Origin: Pseudalgibacter ostreae
GTDB lineage: Bacteria; Bacteroidota; Bacteroidia; Flavobacteriales; Flavobacteriaceae
Reading direction: 5' to 3'
DNA: 64,000 nt
Assembly (NCBI RefSeq): GCF_042427585.1
Contig: NZ_JBHMFC010000003.1
Span: forward strand, 12,356-76,355
The translations under genes and the position numbers were made by a program. This document shows, piece after piece, positions 33,904 to 42,350 of the stretch. Position 1 is the stretch's first letter; every line of letters starts with the position of its first letter. A model generated the notes under the pieces. That model did no database searches. It was not told the origin of the DNA and was given only the letters and a program-made list of their open reading frames with translations.

Positions 33904-35091
33904 ATGGCAAAGGCAACTTTCGATCGTTCAAAACCACACTTAAATATAGGTACAATTGGACACGTGGATCACGGTAAAACAACTACGACTGCAGCTATTA
34001 CTAAAGTATTAGCTGATGCAGGTTTCTCAGAAGCAAGATCTTTTGATCAAATTGATAACGCTCCAGAAGAAAAAGAAAGAGGTATTACAATTAATACATC
34101 TCACGTAGAATATGCAACAGCTAATCGTCACTATGCTCACGTTGACTGTCCAGGTCACGCGGATTACGTAAAGAACATGGTAACTGGTGCAGCTCAAATG
34201 GATGGTGCTATTCTTGTGGTTGCGGCTACAGATGGTCCAATGCCACAAACTCGTGAGCACATTCTTTTAGGACGTCAAGTAGGGATTCCTAGAATTGTTG
34301 TATTTATGAATAAAGTTGACTTGGTTGATGACGAAGAGTTATTGGAACTAGTTGAAATGGAAATCAGAGATTTATTATCTTTTTACGAATATGATGGTGA
34401 TAATGGTCCTGTTGTTCAAGGTTCTGCTTTAGGCGCACTTAATGGTGAGCAAAAATGGGTAGATGCTCTTCTTAAATTAATGGAAGAAGTTGACGCTTGG
34501 ATTGAAGAGCCAGTTCGTGATATGGACAAGCCTTTCTTAATGCCTATAGAAGATGTTTTCTCTATTACTGGTCGTGGAACTGTTGCTACAGGTCGTATCG
34601 AAACAGGTATTGGTAAAACAGGAGATCCAGTAGAAATTATTGGTATGGGTGCTGAGAAGTTAACATCTACTATTACTGGAATCGAAATGTTCCGTCAAAT
34701 ATTAGATAGAGGTGAAGCTGGTGATAATGCAGGTATCTTGTTAAGAGGTATTGAAAAATCTCAAATTACAAGAGGAATGGTTATTGTTAAGCCTGGATCT
34801 GTAACACCACATGCTAAATTTAAAGCTGAGGTTTATATCTTGAAAAAAGAAGAAGGTGGACGTCATACTCCATTCCATAACAACTACCGTCCTCAGTTCT
34901 ACGTACGTACAACTGACGTAACTGGGAACATTATGCTTCCAGAAGGAGTTGAAATGGTTATGCCAGGAGACAACTTAACTATCACTGTTGAGCTTATTCA
35001 GAAAATTGCAATGAACGTTGGTTTACGTTTTGCAATCCGTGAAGGTGGACGTACAGTTGGTGCAGGTCAAGTTACTGAGATTTTAGAATAA
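33904..35091 (+). CDS. tuf: Translation elongation factor Tu
   Basis: This 395-residue GTPase delivers aminoacyl-tRNA to the ribosome. GTP-binding motifs are GHVDHGKTT (residues 19-27), the switch region with RGITINTSHVEY, DCPGHADY (about 81-88) and NKVD. Domains 2 and 3 follow in normal order, ending VGAGQVTEILE. Codon use is strongly biased, as expected for a very highly expressed gene. It is flanked by four tRNAs before and tRNA-Trp after, then secE and nusG. A long hairpin without a T-tract lies between its stop and tRNA-Trp. Confidence 0.99.
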   Translation: MAKATFDRSKPHLNIGTIGHVDHGKTTTTAAITKVLADAGFSEARSFDQIDNAPEEKERGITINTSHVEYATANRHYAHVDCPGHADYVKNMVTGAAQMDGAILVVAATDGPMPQTREHILLGRQVGIPRIVVFMNKVDLVDDEELLELVEMEIRDLLSFYEYDGDNGPVVQGSALGALNGEQKWVDALLKLMEEVDAWIEEPVRDMDKPFLMPIEDVFSITGRGTVATGRIETGIGKTGDPVEIIGMGAEKLTSTITGIEMFRQILDRGEAGDNAGILLRGIEKSQITRGMVIVKPGSVTPHAKFKAEVYILKKEEGGRHTPFHNNYRPQFYVRTTDVTGNIMLPEGVEMVMPGDNLTITVELIQKIAMNVGLRFAIREGGRTVGAGQVTEILE

Positions 35092-35112
35092 TTAAAGTCT
35101 AATAAAAATTGA

Positions 35113-35160
35113 GTTAAGGTGTTCCTCCCTGAAACGATTGGGATTTAGGAATACCTTGAC
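35113..35160 (+). promoter_or_regulatory. Hairpin between tuf and tRNA-Trp (possible processing site)
   Basis: A 14-pair stem with two G-U pairs (35113-35126 with 35147-35160) capped by a CCC/GGG inner helix. It lacks a T-tract, so it is more likely a site for RNA processing or mRNA end protection than a terminator. Confidence 0.6.
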
Positions 35161-35168
35161 TTATATTT

Positions 35169-35241
35169 ACGGGTTTAGCTCAGTTGGTAGAGCACTGGTC
35201 TCCAAAACCAGGTGTCGTGAGTTCGAGTCTCTCAACCCGTG
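35169..35241 (+). tRNA. tRNA-Trp (anticodon CCA)
   Basis: A 73-base cloverleaf: acceptor ACGGGTT/AACCCGT, anticodon stem CTGGT/ACCAG with loop CTCCAAA (anticodon CCA), T-arm GTGAGTTCGAGTCTCTC. Discriminator G; no encoded CCA. It sits between tuf and secE, as in many bacteria. Confidence 0.97.
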
Positions 35242-35297
35242 CAAGAATTAAAAGTTTAGGAAATGAAAATGTTCATTCCTATTAAAAATTATTATAA

Positions 35298-35495
35298 ATG
35301 GCTGGAATTGTAAATTATATAAAGGAATCGTTTGGCGAACTAAAAAACAACGTAAGCTGGCCAACCTGGCCTGAGGCACAAAGCATGACCATTTTAGTTG
35401 CTGTATTTTCAATTATATTCTCGCTTGCAATTTGGGGAATTGATACTGTGTTTAGTAAAGTTATTACTTTTTACTTTGAAAAGATTATCGGTTAA
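35298..35495 (+). CDS. secE: Preprotein translocase subunit SecE
   Basis: A 65-residue single-helix subunit of the SecYEG channel, which clamps SecY. The family pattern is clear: YIKESFGELKNNVSWPTWPE (amphipathic helix and the conserved V-x-W-P) and one membrane segment (MTILVAVFSIIFSLAIWGID). The short form with one membrane helix is usual in Bacteroidota. nusG follows 11 bases later, the classical secE-nusG pair. Confidence 0.96.
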   Translation: MAGIVNYIKESFGELKNNVSWPTWPEAQSMTILVAVFSIIFSLAIWGIDTVFSKVITFYFEKIIG

Positions 35496-35506
35496 AAATA
35501 AACAAT

Positions 35507-36061
35507 ATGTCTGAAATAAGTGAAAAAAAATGGTATGTTGTTAGAGCCGTTAGTGGTCAAGAGAACAAAATCAAAACCTATATTGAAAATGAAATAGCAC
35601 GATTAGGACTTCAAGATTATGTAGATCAAGTGCTAGTCCCCACAGAGCGTGTGGTACAAATCCGAAATGGAAAAAAAATTAATAAAGAAAAAGTATTCTT
35701 CCCTGGTTATATTATGGTTCAGGCCAATTTAACAGGCGAAGTTCCACATATTATAAGATCGGTAACTAATGTTATTGGGTTTTTAGGAGAAACAAAAGGT
35801 GGCGATCCTGTGCCTTTAAGACAATCTGAAGTAAATAGAATGTTAGGGAAAGTGGATGAACTTTCTGTAGATGAAAATGCCAATGTGGTAATTCCGTTTA
35901 CAAAAGGTGAAACCGTAAAAGTTATCGATGGGCCATTCAATGGATTTGATGGAACAATTGAAAAGATAAACGAAGAGAAGCGTAAGCTTGAAGTAATGGT
36001 TAAGATTTTCGGAAGAAAAACCCCATTGGAATTGAGTTATATGCAAGTTGAAAAAGTATAA
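35507..36061 (+). CDS. nusG: Transcription antitermination factor NusG
   Basis: A 184-residue factor that binds RNA polymerase and couples it to ribosomes and Rho. The NGN domain starts KWYVVRAVSGQENKIKTYIE; the C-terminal KOW domain contains FTKGETVKVIDGPFNGFDGT (about 125-144) and ends YMQVEKV. No extra domain is inserted. Placement between secE and rplK is the conserved order. Confidence 0.97.
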   Translation: MSEISEKKWYVVRAVSGQENKIKTYIENEIARLGLQDYVDQVLVPTERVVQIRNGKKINKEKVFFPGYIMVQANLTGEVPHIIRSVTNVIGFLGETKGGDPVPLRQSEVNRMLGKVDELSVDENANVVIPFTKGETVKVIDGPFNGFDGTIEKINEEKRKLEVMVKIFGRKTPLELSYMQVEKV

Positions 36062-36132
36062 GAGTGTTACATTAAGATAGGTGAGTCTGTCGCTTCCTTT
36101 AGAGAGATATCATCAAAATTAAATCATTAAAA

Positions 36133-36570
36133 ATGGCAAAAGAATTAAGTAAAGTAGTTAAGTTACAAGTTCGGGGAGGTGCTGCGAATCCGTCGCCACC
36201 GGTTGGACCCGCTTTAGGAGCCGCAGGTGTTAACATCATGGAGTTCTGTAAGCAATTCAATGCCAGAACCCAAGATAAGCCAGGTAAAGTTTTACCAGTT
36301 GTTATCTCTGTTTACAAAGACAAATCATTTGACTTTGTAATCAAAACTCCTCCAGCGGCAGTCCAGTTAATGGAAATCGCTAAGTTGAAGAAGGGTTCAG
36401 GAGAACCAAACCGAAAAAAAGTAGCTAAAGTTTCATGGGATCAGATTAAAACAATAGCAGAAGACAAAATGGTAGATTTAAATGCATTTACTATTGAATC
36501 CGCTATGAAAATGGTAGCTGGTACCGCAAGGTCTATGGGAATATCTGTAACCGGAAACGCACCAAATTAA
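36133..36570 (+). CDS. rplK: 50S ribosomal protein uL11
   Basis: A 145-residue protein of the GTPase-associated centre. It has the proline-rich N-terminal segment GGAANPSPPVGPALGAAGVN (about residues 15-34) and the C-terminal rRNA-binding domain with GTARSMGISVTG. It is the substrate of PrmA, whose gene is at 62190-63026. First gene of the L11-L1-L10-L7/L12 cluster; rplA follows by 20 bases. Confidence 0.98.
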   Translation: MAKELSKVVKLQVRGGAANPSPPVGPALGAAGVNIMEFCKQFNARTQDKPGKVLPVVISVYKDKSFDFVIKTPPAAVQLMEIAKLKKGSGEPNRKKVAKVSWDQIKTIAEDKMVDLNAFTIESAMKMVAGTARSMGISVTGNAPN

Positions 36571-36590
36571 TCTATTAAAGACATTAGAAA

Positions 36591-37280
36591 ATGGCAAGAT
36601 TAACAAAAAAGCAAAAAGAAGCTTTAGCAAAAATCGAAAAAGGAAGAGTTTATTCTCTTAATGAAGCATCTTCATTAATCAAAGAAGTTACCAATACAAA
36701 ATTTGATTCATCTGTAGACATTGCAGTACGTTTAGGAGTTGATCCACGTAAAGCAAACCAAATGGTAAGAGGTGTAGTGTCGCTTCCACATGGTACAGGT
36801 AAAGATGTTAAAGTATTAGCATTGGTAACACCAGATAAAGAATCCGAAGCAAAAGAAGCAGGAGCCGATTACGTTGGTTTGGATGAGTATCTTGATAAAA
36901 TCAAGAGCGGATGGACCGATGTAGACGTTATCATCACCATGCCAAGTGTTATGGGTAAGTTAGGCCCATTAGGACGTATTTTAGGCCCTAGAGGCTTAAT
37001 GCCTAACCCAAAAACAGGTACGGTAACTATGGACGTTGCTAAAGCAGTAGAAGAAGTAAAAGCTGGTAAAATCGACTTTAAAGTTGATAAAACAGGTATT
37101 GTACACGCTGCTATAGGTAAAGCATCATTTAGTGCTGATAAAATTGCGGACAATGCAAATGAATTATTACAAACATTAATGAAACTAAAACCGACAACGG
37201 CTAAAGGCATTTATGTAAAAAGCATATTTATGTCTTCTACAATGAGTCCAAGTATAGCTATTGATCCTAAAATTGGTTAA
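36591..37280 (+). CDS. rplA: 50S ribosomal protein uL1
   Basis: A 229-residue protein of the mobile L1 stalk, which guides tRNA release. The signature LGRILGPRGLMPNPKTGTVT (about residues 127-146) is present, with ARLTKKQKEALAKIEKGR at the N-terminus. L1 often represses its own operon by binding the rplK leader; I cannot identify that site in the 71 bases before rplK. Confidence 0.98.
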   Translation: MARLTKKQKEALAKIEKGRVYSLNEASSLIKEVTNTKFDSSVDIAVRLGVDPRKANQMVRGVVSLPHGTGKDVKVLALVTPDKESEAKEAGADYVGLDEYLDKIKSGWTDVDVIITMPSVMGKLGPLGRILGPRGLMPNPKTGTVTMDVAKAVEEVKAGKIDFKVDKTGIVHAAIGKASFSADKIADNANELLQTLMKLKPTTAKGIYVKSIFMSSTMSPSIAIDPKIG

Positions 37281-37299
37281 TTAAGTTAAAACTTTTATT

Positions 37300-37821
37300 A
37301 TGACAAGAGAAGAAAAATCACAAGTAATTGAGGACTTAACTGCAGAATTAGCAACTAATGCAAATATCTATTTAGCTGATATTTCAGGATTAAACGCAAA
37401 AATAACCTCAGATTTTCGTCGTGCAGCTTACAAGGCAGACGTGAAAATTGCAGTTGTTAAGAATACATTACTTGCAAAAGCAATGGAAGCATCCGATAGA
37501 GATTTTGGAGACCTTTCATCTGTTTTAAAAGGAAATACATCTGTATTGTACTCTGAAACAGGTAATGTGCCAGCTAAACTAATAAAAACATTCCGTAAAA
37601 AAGCAGAAAAGCCATTATTAAAAGGCGCTTTTATTGAAGAATGTGTTTATATCGGAGATGATCAGTTAGATATGCTAATTGATATCAAATCTAAAGAAGA
37701 ATTGGTAGGCGAGATTATAGGCTTATTACAATCTCCTGCTAAAAATGTTATATCTGCACTTAAATCAAGTGGCGGAAAACTGGCTGGAATTCTTAAAACA
37801 CTATCTGAAAAAGAAGGATAG
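37300..37821 (+). CDS. rplJ: 50S ribosomal protein uL10
   Basis: A 173-residue protein that forms the base of the L7/L12 stalk. N-terminal MTREEKSQVIEDLTAELATN and the central GNTSVLYSE fit the family; the C-terminal helix that binds L7/L12 dimers is about residues 130-170. The gap before it is only 19 bases, so there is no room for a long L10 leader between rplA and rplJ. Confidence 0.97.
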   Translation: MTREEKSQVIEDLTAELATNANIYLADISGLNAKITSDFRRAAYKADVKIAVVKNTLLAKAMEASDRDFGDLSSVLKGNTSVLYSETGNVPAKLIKTFRKKAEKPLLKGAFIEECVYIGDDQLDMLIDIKSKEELVGEIIGLLQSPAKNVISALKSSGGKLAGILKTLSEKEG

Positions 37822-37887
37822 TATTTATTTAGTACGCACTTAATTACAATTATATTATTTTAAAAAATTATTAAAAACGATAGAAAA

Positions 37888-38265
37888 ATGGCAGATTTAA
37901 AAGATTTCGCAGAACAATTGGTTAACCTTACTGTAAAAGAAGTAAATGAGTTAGCAACTATATTAAAAGATGAATATGGCATTGAGCCTGCTGCTGCTGC
38001 TGTGGTAGCTGCTGCTGGTCCAGCTGGTGGTGGTGATGATGCTGCTGAAGCTCAAACTGAATTTGACGTTATATTGAAAGCTGCAGGTGGCTCTAAATTA
38101 GCAGTAGTTAAATTGGTGAAAGAATTAACTGGTCTTGGTTTGAAAGAAGCTAAAGAATTAGTTGATAGTGCACCAAGCCCAGTAAAAGAAGCTGTAACTA
38201 AAGATGAAGCTGAAGCATTAAAAGCGCAGTTAGAAGAAGCAGGAGCTGAGGTTGAACTTAAATAA
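37888..38265 (+). CDS. rplL: 50S ribosomal protein bL12 (L7/L12)
   Basis: A 125-residue stalk protein that recruits translation factors. The N-terminal dimerisation helix (LKDFAEQLVNLTVKEVNELA), an Ala-Gly-rich hinge (about 36-52) and the C-terminal factor-binding domain (DVILKAAGGSKLAVVKLVKE and GLGLKEAKELVDSAP) are all present. A 190-base spacer with two hairpins separates it from rpoB. Confidence 0.98.
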   Translation: MADLKDFAEQLVNLTVKEVNELATILKDEYGIEPAAAAVVAAAGPAGGGDDAAEAQTEFDVILKAAGGSKLAVVKLVKELTGLGLKEAKELVDSAPSPVKEAVTKDEAEALKAQLEEAGAEVELK

Positions 38266-38288
38266 GTTTAGCAACTCAACAATACAAA

Positions 38289-38325
38289 GGTTTAGGTCTG
38301 GAGATCGTTCTCTCAGACCTAGACC
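38289..38325 (+). promoter_or_regulatory. Hairpin 1 in the rplL-rpoB spacer
   Basis: GGTTTAGGTCTG (38289-38300) pairs with CAGACCTAGACC (38314-38325), with one G-U pair, and an inner GAGA/TCTC helix around TCGT. No T-tract follows. This is where E. coli has a partial attenuator and an RNase III site. Confidence 0.65.
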
Positions 38326-38362
38326 ATTTTGCGTATATAATGATTATACCAAATAAATTACA

Positions 38363-38403
38363 AAAACGGCTGATAAATAGATATGATTTATTTTTGCTGT
38401 TTT
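38363..38403 (+). promoter_or_regulatory. Hairpin 2 in the rplL-rpoB spacer
   Basis: AAAACGGC (38363-38370) pairs with GCTGTTTT (38396-38403) and an inner ATAAAT/ATTTAT helix closes the top. The last arm ends in four T, so partial termination before rpoB is possible. Confidence 0.5.
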
Positions 38404-38458
38404 CATTAGTGTTTTAATACGCTATCACTATTTTTTTTAATCATAATTCCGTCCATTG

Positions 38459-41400
38459 ATGTTATCAACACAAGCTGAAAGATTAAATTTCTCGTCTATT
38501 GTTAATAGAACAGAATATCCGGATTTCTTGGATATTCAGATTAAATCCTTTCAGGATTTTTTCCAATTAGAAACAAAGTCTGAAGAAAGAGGTGACGAAG
38601 GTCTTTACAATACCTTCATGGAAAACTTTCCAATCACAGATTCACGTAATCAATTTGTTTTAGAATTTTTAGATTATTTCGTAGATCCACCAAGATACAC
38701 CATAGAAGAGTGTATTGAAAGAGGACTTACCTATAGCGTTCCGCTAAAAGCAAGGTTAAAGCTTTATTGTACCGATCCAGAACATGAGGATTTCGAAACT
38801 ATTGTTCAAGATGTGTATTTAGGTACTATACCTTACATGACCCCAAGTGGTACGTTTTGTATAAATGGGGCAGAACGCGTTGTGGTGTCTCAGTTGCACC
38901 GTTCTCCAGGCGTATTTTTTGGTCAGTCTTTCCATGCCAACGGTACTAAATTGTATTCAGCAAGAGTTATTCCATTCAAAGGATCTTGGATTGAATTTGC
39001 TACAGATATCAATCAAGTGATGTACGCTTATATTGATAGAAAGAAAAAATTACCTGTTACCACCCTTTTTCGTGCAATAGGTTTCGAACGGGATAAAGAT
39101 ATTCTTGAGATTTTTGATCTTGCAGAAGAGGTTAAGGTTTCTAAAACAGGTTTAAAGAAATATTTAGGACGAAAATTAGCTGCACGTGTATTAAACACAT
39201 GGCATGAGGATTTTGTTGATGAAGATACGGGTGAAGTAGTTTCTATCGAGCGTAATGAAATTGTGCTTGATCGTGATACGATTTTAGATAAAGATAATAT
39301 TGAAGAAATTATTGAAGCCGATGTTAAGACTATTCTTTTACATAAAGAAAGTACTGAACAAGGAGATTATGCTATTATTCATAATACACTTCAAAAAGAT
39401 CCAACAAACTCAGAAAAAGAGGCTGTTGAACATATATATAGACAATTACGTAATGCAGAGCCGCCAGATGAGGAAACGGCACGTGGTATTATCGATAAAT
39501 TGTTCTTTAGTGACCAACGTTACTCTTTAGGGGAAGTTGGACGTTATAGAATGAATAAAAAACTTGGTCTTGATATAGGAATGGATAAGCAGGTGCTTAC
39601 CAAAGAGGATATCATTACCATTATTAAATATTTAATCGAGCTGATCAACTCTAAAGCAGAGATTGATGATATTGACCATTTATCTAACCGTCGTGTACGT
39701 ACAGTAGGTGAGCAATTATCTCAACAATTTGGTGTTGGTTTAGCACGTATGGCACGTACGATCCGTGAGCGTATGAACGTTCGTGACAATGAGGTCTTTA
39801 CACCAATAGATTTAATTAATGCGAAAACTTTATCGTCTGTAATTAACTCGTTCTTTGGAACCAATCAGTTGTCGCAATTTATGGACCAAACCAATCCGTT
39901 AGCAGAGATTACGCATAAGCGTCGACTGTCTGCTCTAGGACCAGGAGGTCTGTCTCGTGAAAGAGCTGGTTTTGAGGTGCGTGACGTTCATTATACACAC
40001 TATGGTCGTTTATGCCCTATTGAAACACCAGAGGGACCAAATATTGGTTTAATCTCGTCCCTTTCTGTATACGCTAAGGTAAACGCTATGGGCTTCATCG
40101 AGACGCCATATAGAAAAGTAACGGACGGTGTGGTGGATATTAAAAACGAGCCTGTTTATTTAAGTGCAGAAGAAGAAGAAGATAAGTTAATTGCTCAAGC
40201 TACTGTTAAAGTTGATGAGGATGGCAAAATCTTACATGATAAAGTTATTGCTAGAATGGAAGGTGACTTCCCGGTAATAGATCCTTCTGCTTTACATTAT
40301 ACAGATGTTGCGCCTAATCAAATTTCCTCTATCTCCGCATCTTTAATTCCGTTTTTGGAACATGATGATGCAAATAGAGCCTTGATGGGATCTAACATGA
40401 TGCGTCAAGCTGTGCCTTTATTGCTGCCACAAGCTCCAATTGTGGGTACAGGTCTGGAACGCCAAGTGGCTTCAGATTCTAGAGTATTAATAAATGCTGA
40501 AGGAAACGGTATTGTTCAATATGTAGATGCTACTGAAATTATTATTAAGTACGACCGTACTGAAGATGAAGCTAAAGTAAGTTTTGATAGCGATATTAAA
40601 ACCTACCCACTGGTAAAATTCAGAAAAACCAATCAAGGGACATCTATCAACCTAAAACCTATTGTTGTTAAGGGAGATAAAGTAACTAAAGGTCAGGTAT
40701 TGTGTGAAGGCTATGCCACTCAAAAAGGAGAGCTCGCTCTAGGACGAAACATGAAAGTTGCCTTTATGCCTTGGAAAGGTTATAACTTTGAAGATGCTAT
40801 CGTAATTTCTGAAAAAGTAGTTCGTGAAGACATCTTTACATCTATTCATATCGATGAGTATTCTTTAGAGGTTAGAGACACTAAACTGGGTAACGAAGAG
40901 TTAACCAACGATATCCCGAACGTTTCTGAAGAGGCTACTAAAGATTTAGATGAGAACGGTATGATCCGTGTTGGAGCCGAGGTAAAACCTGGCGATATCC
41001 TTATCGGTAAGATTACACCAAAAGGAGAGTCGGATCCAACGCCAGAAGAGAAATTATTACGCGCTATTTTTGGTGATAAAGCTGGTGATGTGAAAGATGC
41101 ATCATTAAAAGCATCGCCTTCTTTAAACGGTGTTGTTATTGAGAAAAAATTATTCGCAAGGGCAGTAAAAGATAAACGTAAGAGAGCTCAGGATAAAGAT
41201 GATATTATTGCTTTAGAGGCGCAGTATGATAGAAAATTTGATGAGTTAAAAGATGTTTTAATCGAAAAACTTTTCAATATCGTTAATGGTAAAACCGCAC
41301 AAGGTATTTTTAATGATTTAGGTGAGGAAGTATTACCAAAAGGTAAAAAATTCACTTTAAAGATGTTAAATGCCGTAGATGATTATGCGCATTTAATATC

Positions 41401-42271
41401 TGGGAAATGGACAACAGACGATCATACTAATCAATTGGTGGCAGATTTGATCCATAATTATAAAATTAAGGAAAACGACCTTCAAGGTGCTTTACGCCGT
41501 GAGAAGTTTACCATTTCTGTAGGAGATGAGTTGCCAGCAGGTATTATCAAATTAGCTAAAGTTTATATTGCTAAAAAACGTAAACTTAAAGTAGGCGATA
41601 AGATGGCAGGACGTCACGGTAACAAAGGTATCGTAGCGCGTATTGTACGTCAAGAAGACATGCCATTCTTAGAAGATGGAACTCCTGTTGACATTGTATT
41701 AAACCCATTAGGTGTACCATCTCGTATGAACATTGGGCAGATTTATGAAACTGTTCTAGGATGGGCAGGTCAAAAACTAGGACGCAATTATGCGACACCA
41801 ATTTTTGATGGTGCTGAAATCGATCAGATTAATGCGCTTACCGATGAAGCTGGAATTCCAAGATACGGACATACGTACTTGTATGATGGTGGTACTGGAA
41901 ACCGTTTTGACCAACCAGCAACAGTAGGGGTTATCTATATGTTGAAACTAGGACATATGGTGGATGATAAGATGCACGCACGTTCTATTGGACCATACTC
42001 ATTGATTACGCAGCAACCACTAGGTGGTAAAGCACAATTTGGTGGTCAGCGTTTTGGAGAGATGGAAGTTTGGGCACTTGAAGCTTATGGAGCATCAAGT
42101 ACTTTACGTGAAATTTTAACTGTAAAATCTGATGATGTTATTGGTAGAGCTAAAACATACGAGGCAATCGTAAAAGGCGAACCAATGCCAGAACCTGGTT
42201 TACCAGAATCGTTCAATGTGCTTATGCATGAATTGAAAGGTTTAGGTTTAGATATTAGATTAGAAGAATAA
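38459..42271 (+). CDS. rpoB: RNA polymerase beta subunit
   Basis: The 1270-residue beta subunit of RNA polymerase. The start is taken as the ATG at 38459 (MLSTQAERLNFSSIVNRTEY), since related proteins begin this way; a TTG codon lies directly before it. The rifampicin-binding region reads SQFMDQTNPLAEITHKRRLS followed by ALGPGG, with Asp, His and Ser at the usual resistance positions, so a sensitive type is expected. The C-terminal region has the conserved GGKAQFGGQRFGEMEVWALE. rpoC follows after a 79-base repeat-rich spacer. Confidence 0.99.
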   Translation: MLSTQAERLNFSSIVNRTEYPDFLDIQIKSFQDFFQLETKSEERGDEGLYNTFMENFPITDSRNQFVLEFLDYFVDPPRYTIEECIERGLTYSVPLKARLKLYCTDPEHEDFETIVQDVYLGTIPYMTPSGTFCINGAERVVVSQLHRSPGVFFGQSFHANGTKLYSARVIPFKGSWIEFATDINQVMYAYIDRKKKLPVTTLFRAIGFERDKDILEIFDLAEEVKVSKTGLKKYLGRKLAARVLNTWHEDFVDEDTGEVVSIERNEIVLDRDTILDKDNIEEIIEADVKTILLHKESTEQGDYAIIHNTLQKDPTNSEKEAVEHIYRQLRNAEPPDEETARGIIDKLFFSDQRYSLGEVGRYRMNKKLGLDIGMDKQVLTKEDIITIIKYLIELINSKAEIDDIDHLSNRRVRTVGEQLSQQFGVGLARMARTIRERMNVRDNEVFTPIDLINAKTLSSVINSFFGTNQLSQFMDQTNPLAEITHKRRLSALGPGGLSRERAGFEVRDVHYTHYGRLCPIETPEGPNIGLISSLSVYAKVNAMGFIETPYRKVTDGVVDIKNEPVYLSAEEEEDKLIAQATVKVDEDGKILHDKVIARMEGDFPVIDPSALHYTDVAPNQISSISASLIPFLEHDDANRALMGSNMMRQAVPLLLPQAPIVGTGLERQVASDSRVLINAEGNGIVQYVDATEIIIKYDRTEDEAKVSFDSDIKTYPLVKFRKTNQGTSINLKPIVVKGDKVTKGQVLCEGYATQKGELALGRNMKVAFMPWKGYNFEDAIVISEKVVREDIFTSIHIDEYSLEVRDTKLGNEELTNDIPNVSEEATKDLDENGMIRVGAEVKPGDILIGKITPKGESDPTPEEKLLRAIFGDKAGDVKDASLKASPSLNGVVIEKKLFARAVKDKRKRAQDKDDIIALEAQYDRKFDELKDVLIEKLFNIVNGKTAQGIFNDLGEEVLPKGKKFTLKMLNAVDDYAHLISGKWTTDDHTNQLVADLIHNYKIKENDLQGALRREKFTISVGDELPAGIIKLAKVYIAKKRKLKVGDKMAGRHGNKGIVARIVRQEDMPFLEDGTPVDIVLNPLGVPSRMNIGQIYETVLGWAGQKLGRNYATPIFDGAEIDQINALTDEAGIPRYGHTYLYDGGTGNRFDQPATVGVIYMLKLGHMVDDKMHARSIGPYSLITQQPLGGKAQFGGQRFGEMEVWALEAYGASSTLREILTVKSDDVIGRAKTYEAIVKGEPMPEPGLPESFNVLMHELKGLGLDIRLEE

Positions 42272-42282
42272 AAATAGTATAC

Positions 42283-42346
42283 AGTGGCAGTATTCAGTTG
42301 GCAGTAAATGCTTAACTGAATACTGAGACTGAGACTGAATACTAAA
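42283..42346 (+). repeat. Short-word repeat and hairpin in the rpoB-rpoC spacer
   Basis: CAGTATTCAGTT (42288-42299) is exactly complementary to AACTGAATACTG (42314-42325). ACTGAATACT is present at 42315-42324 and again at 42334-42343, with a GAGACT doublet between. The left arm could pair with either copy. Confidence 0.7.
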
Positions 42347-42350
42347 AGAA

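Noticed and set aside
38459..42271. Rifampicin-resistance change in RpoB
   Set aside because: The drug-binding segment has the ordinary Asp, His and Ser residues at the main resistance positions.
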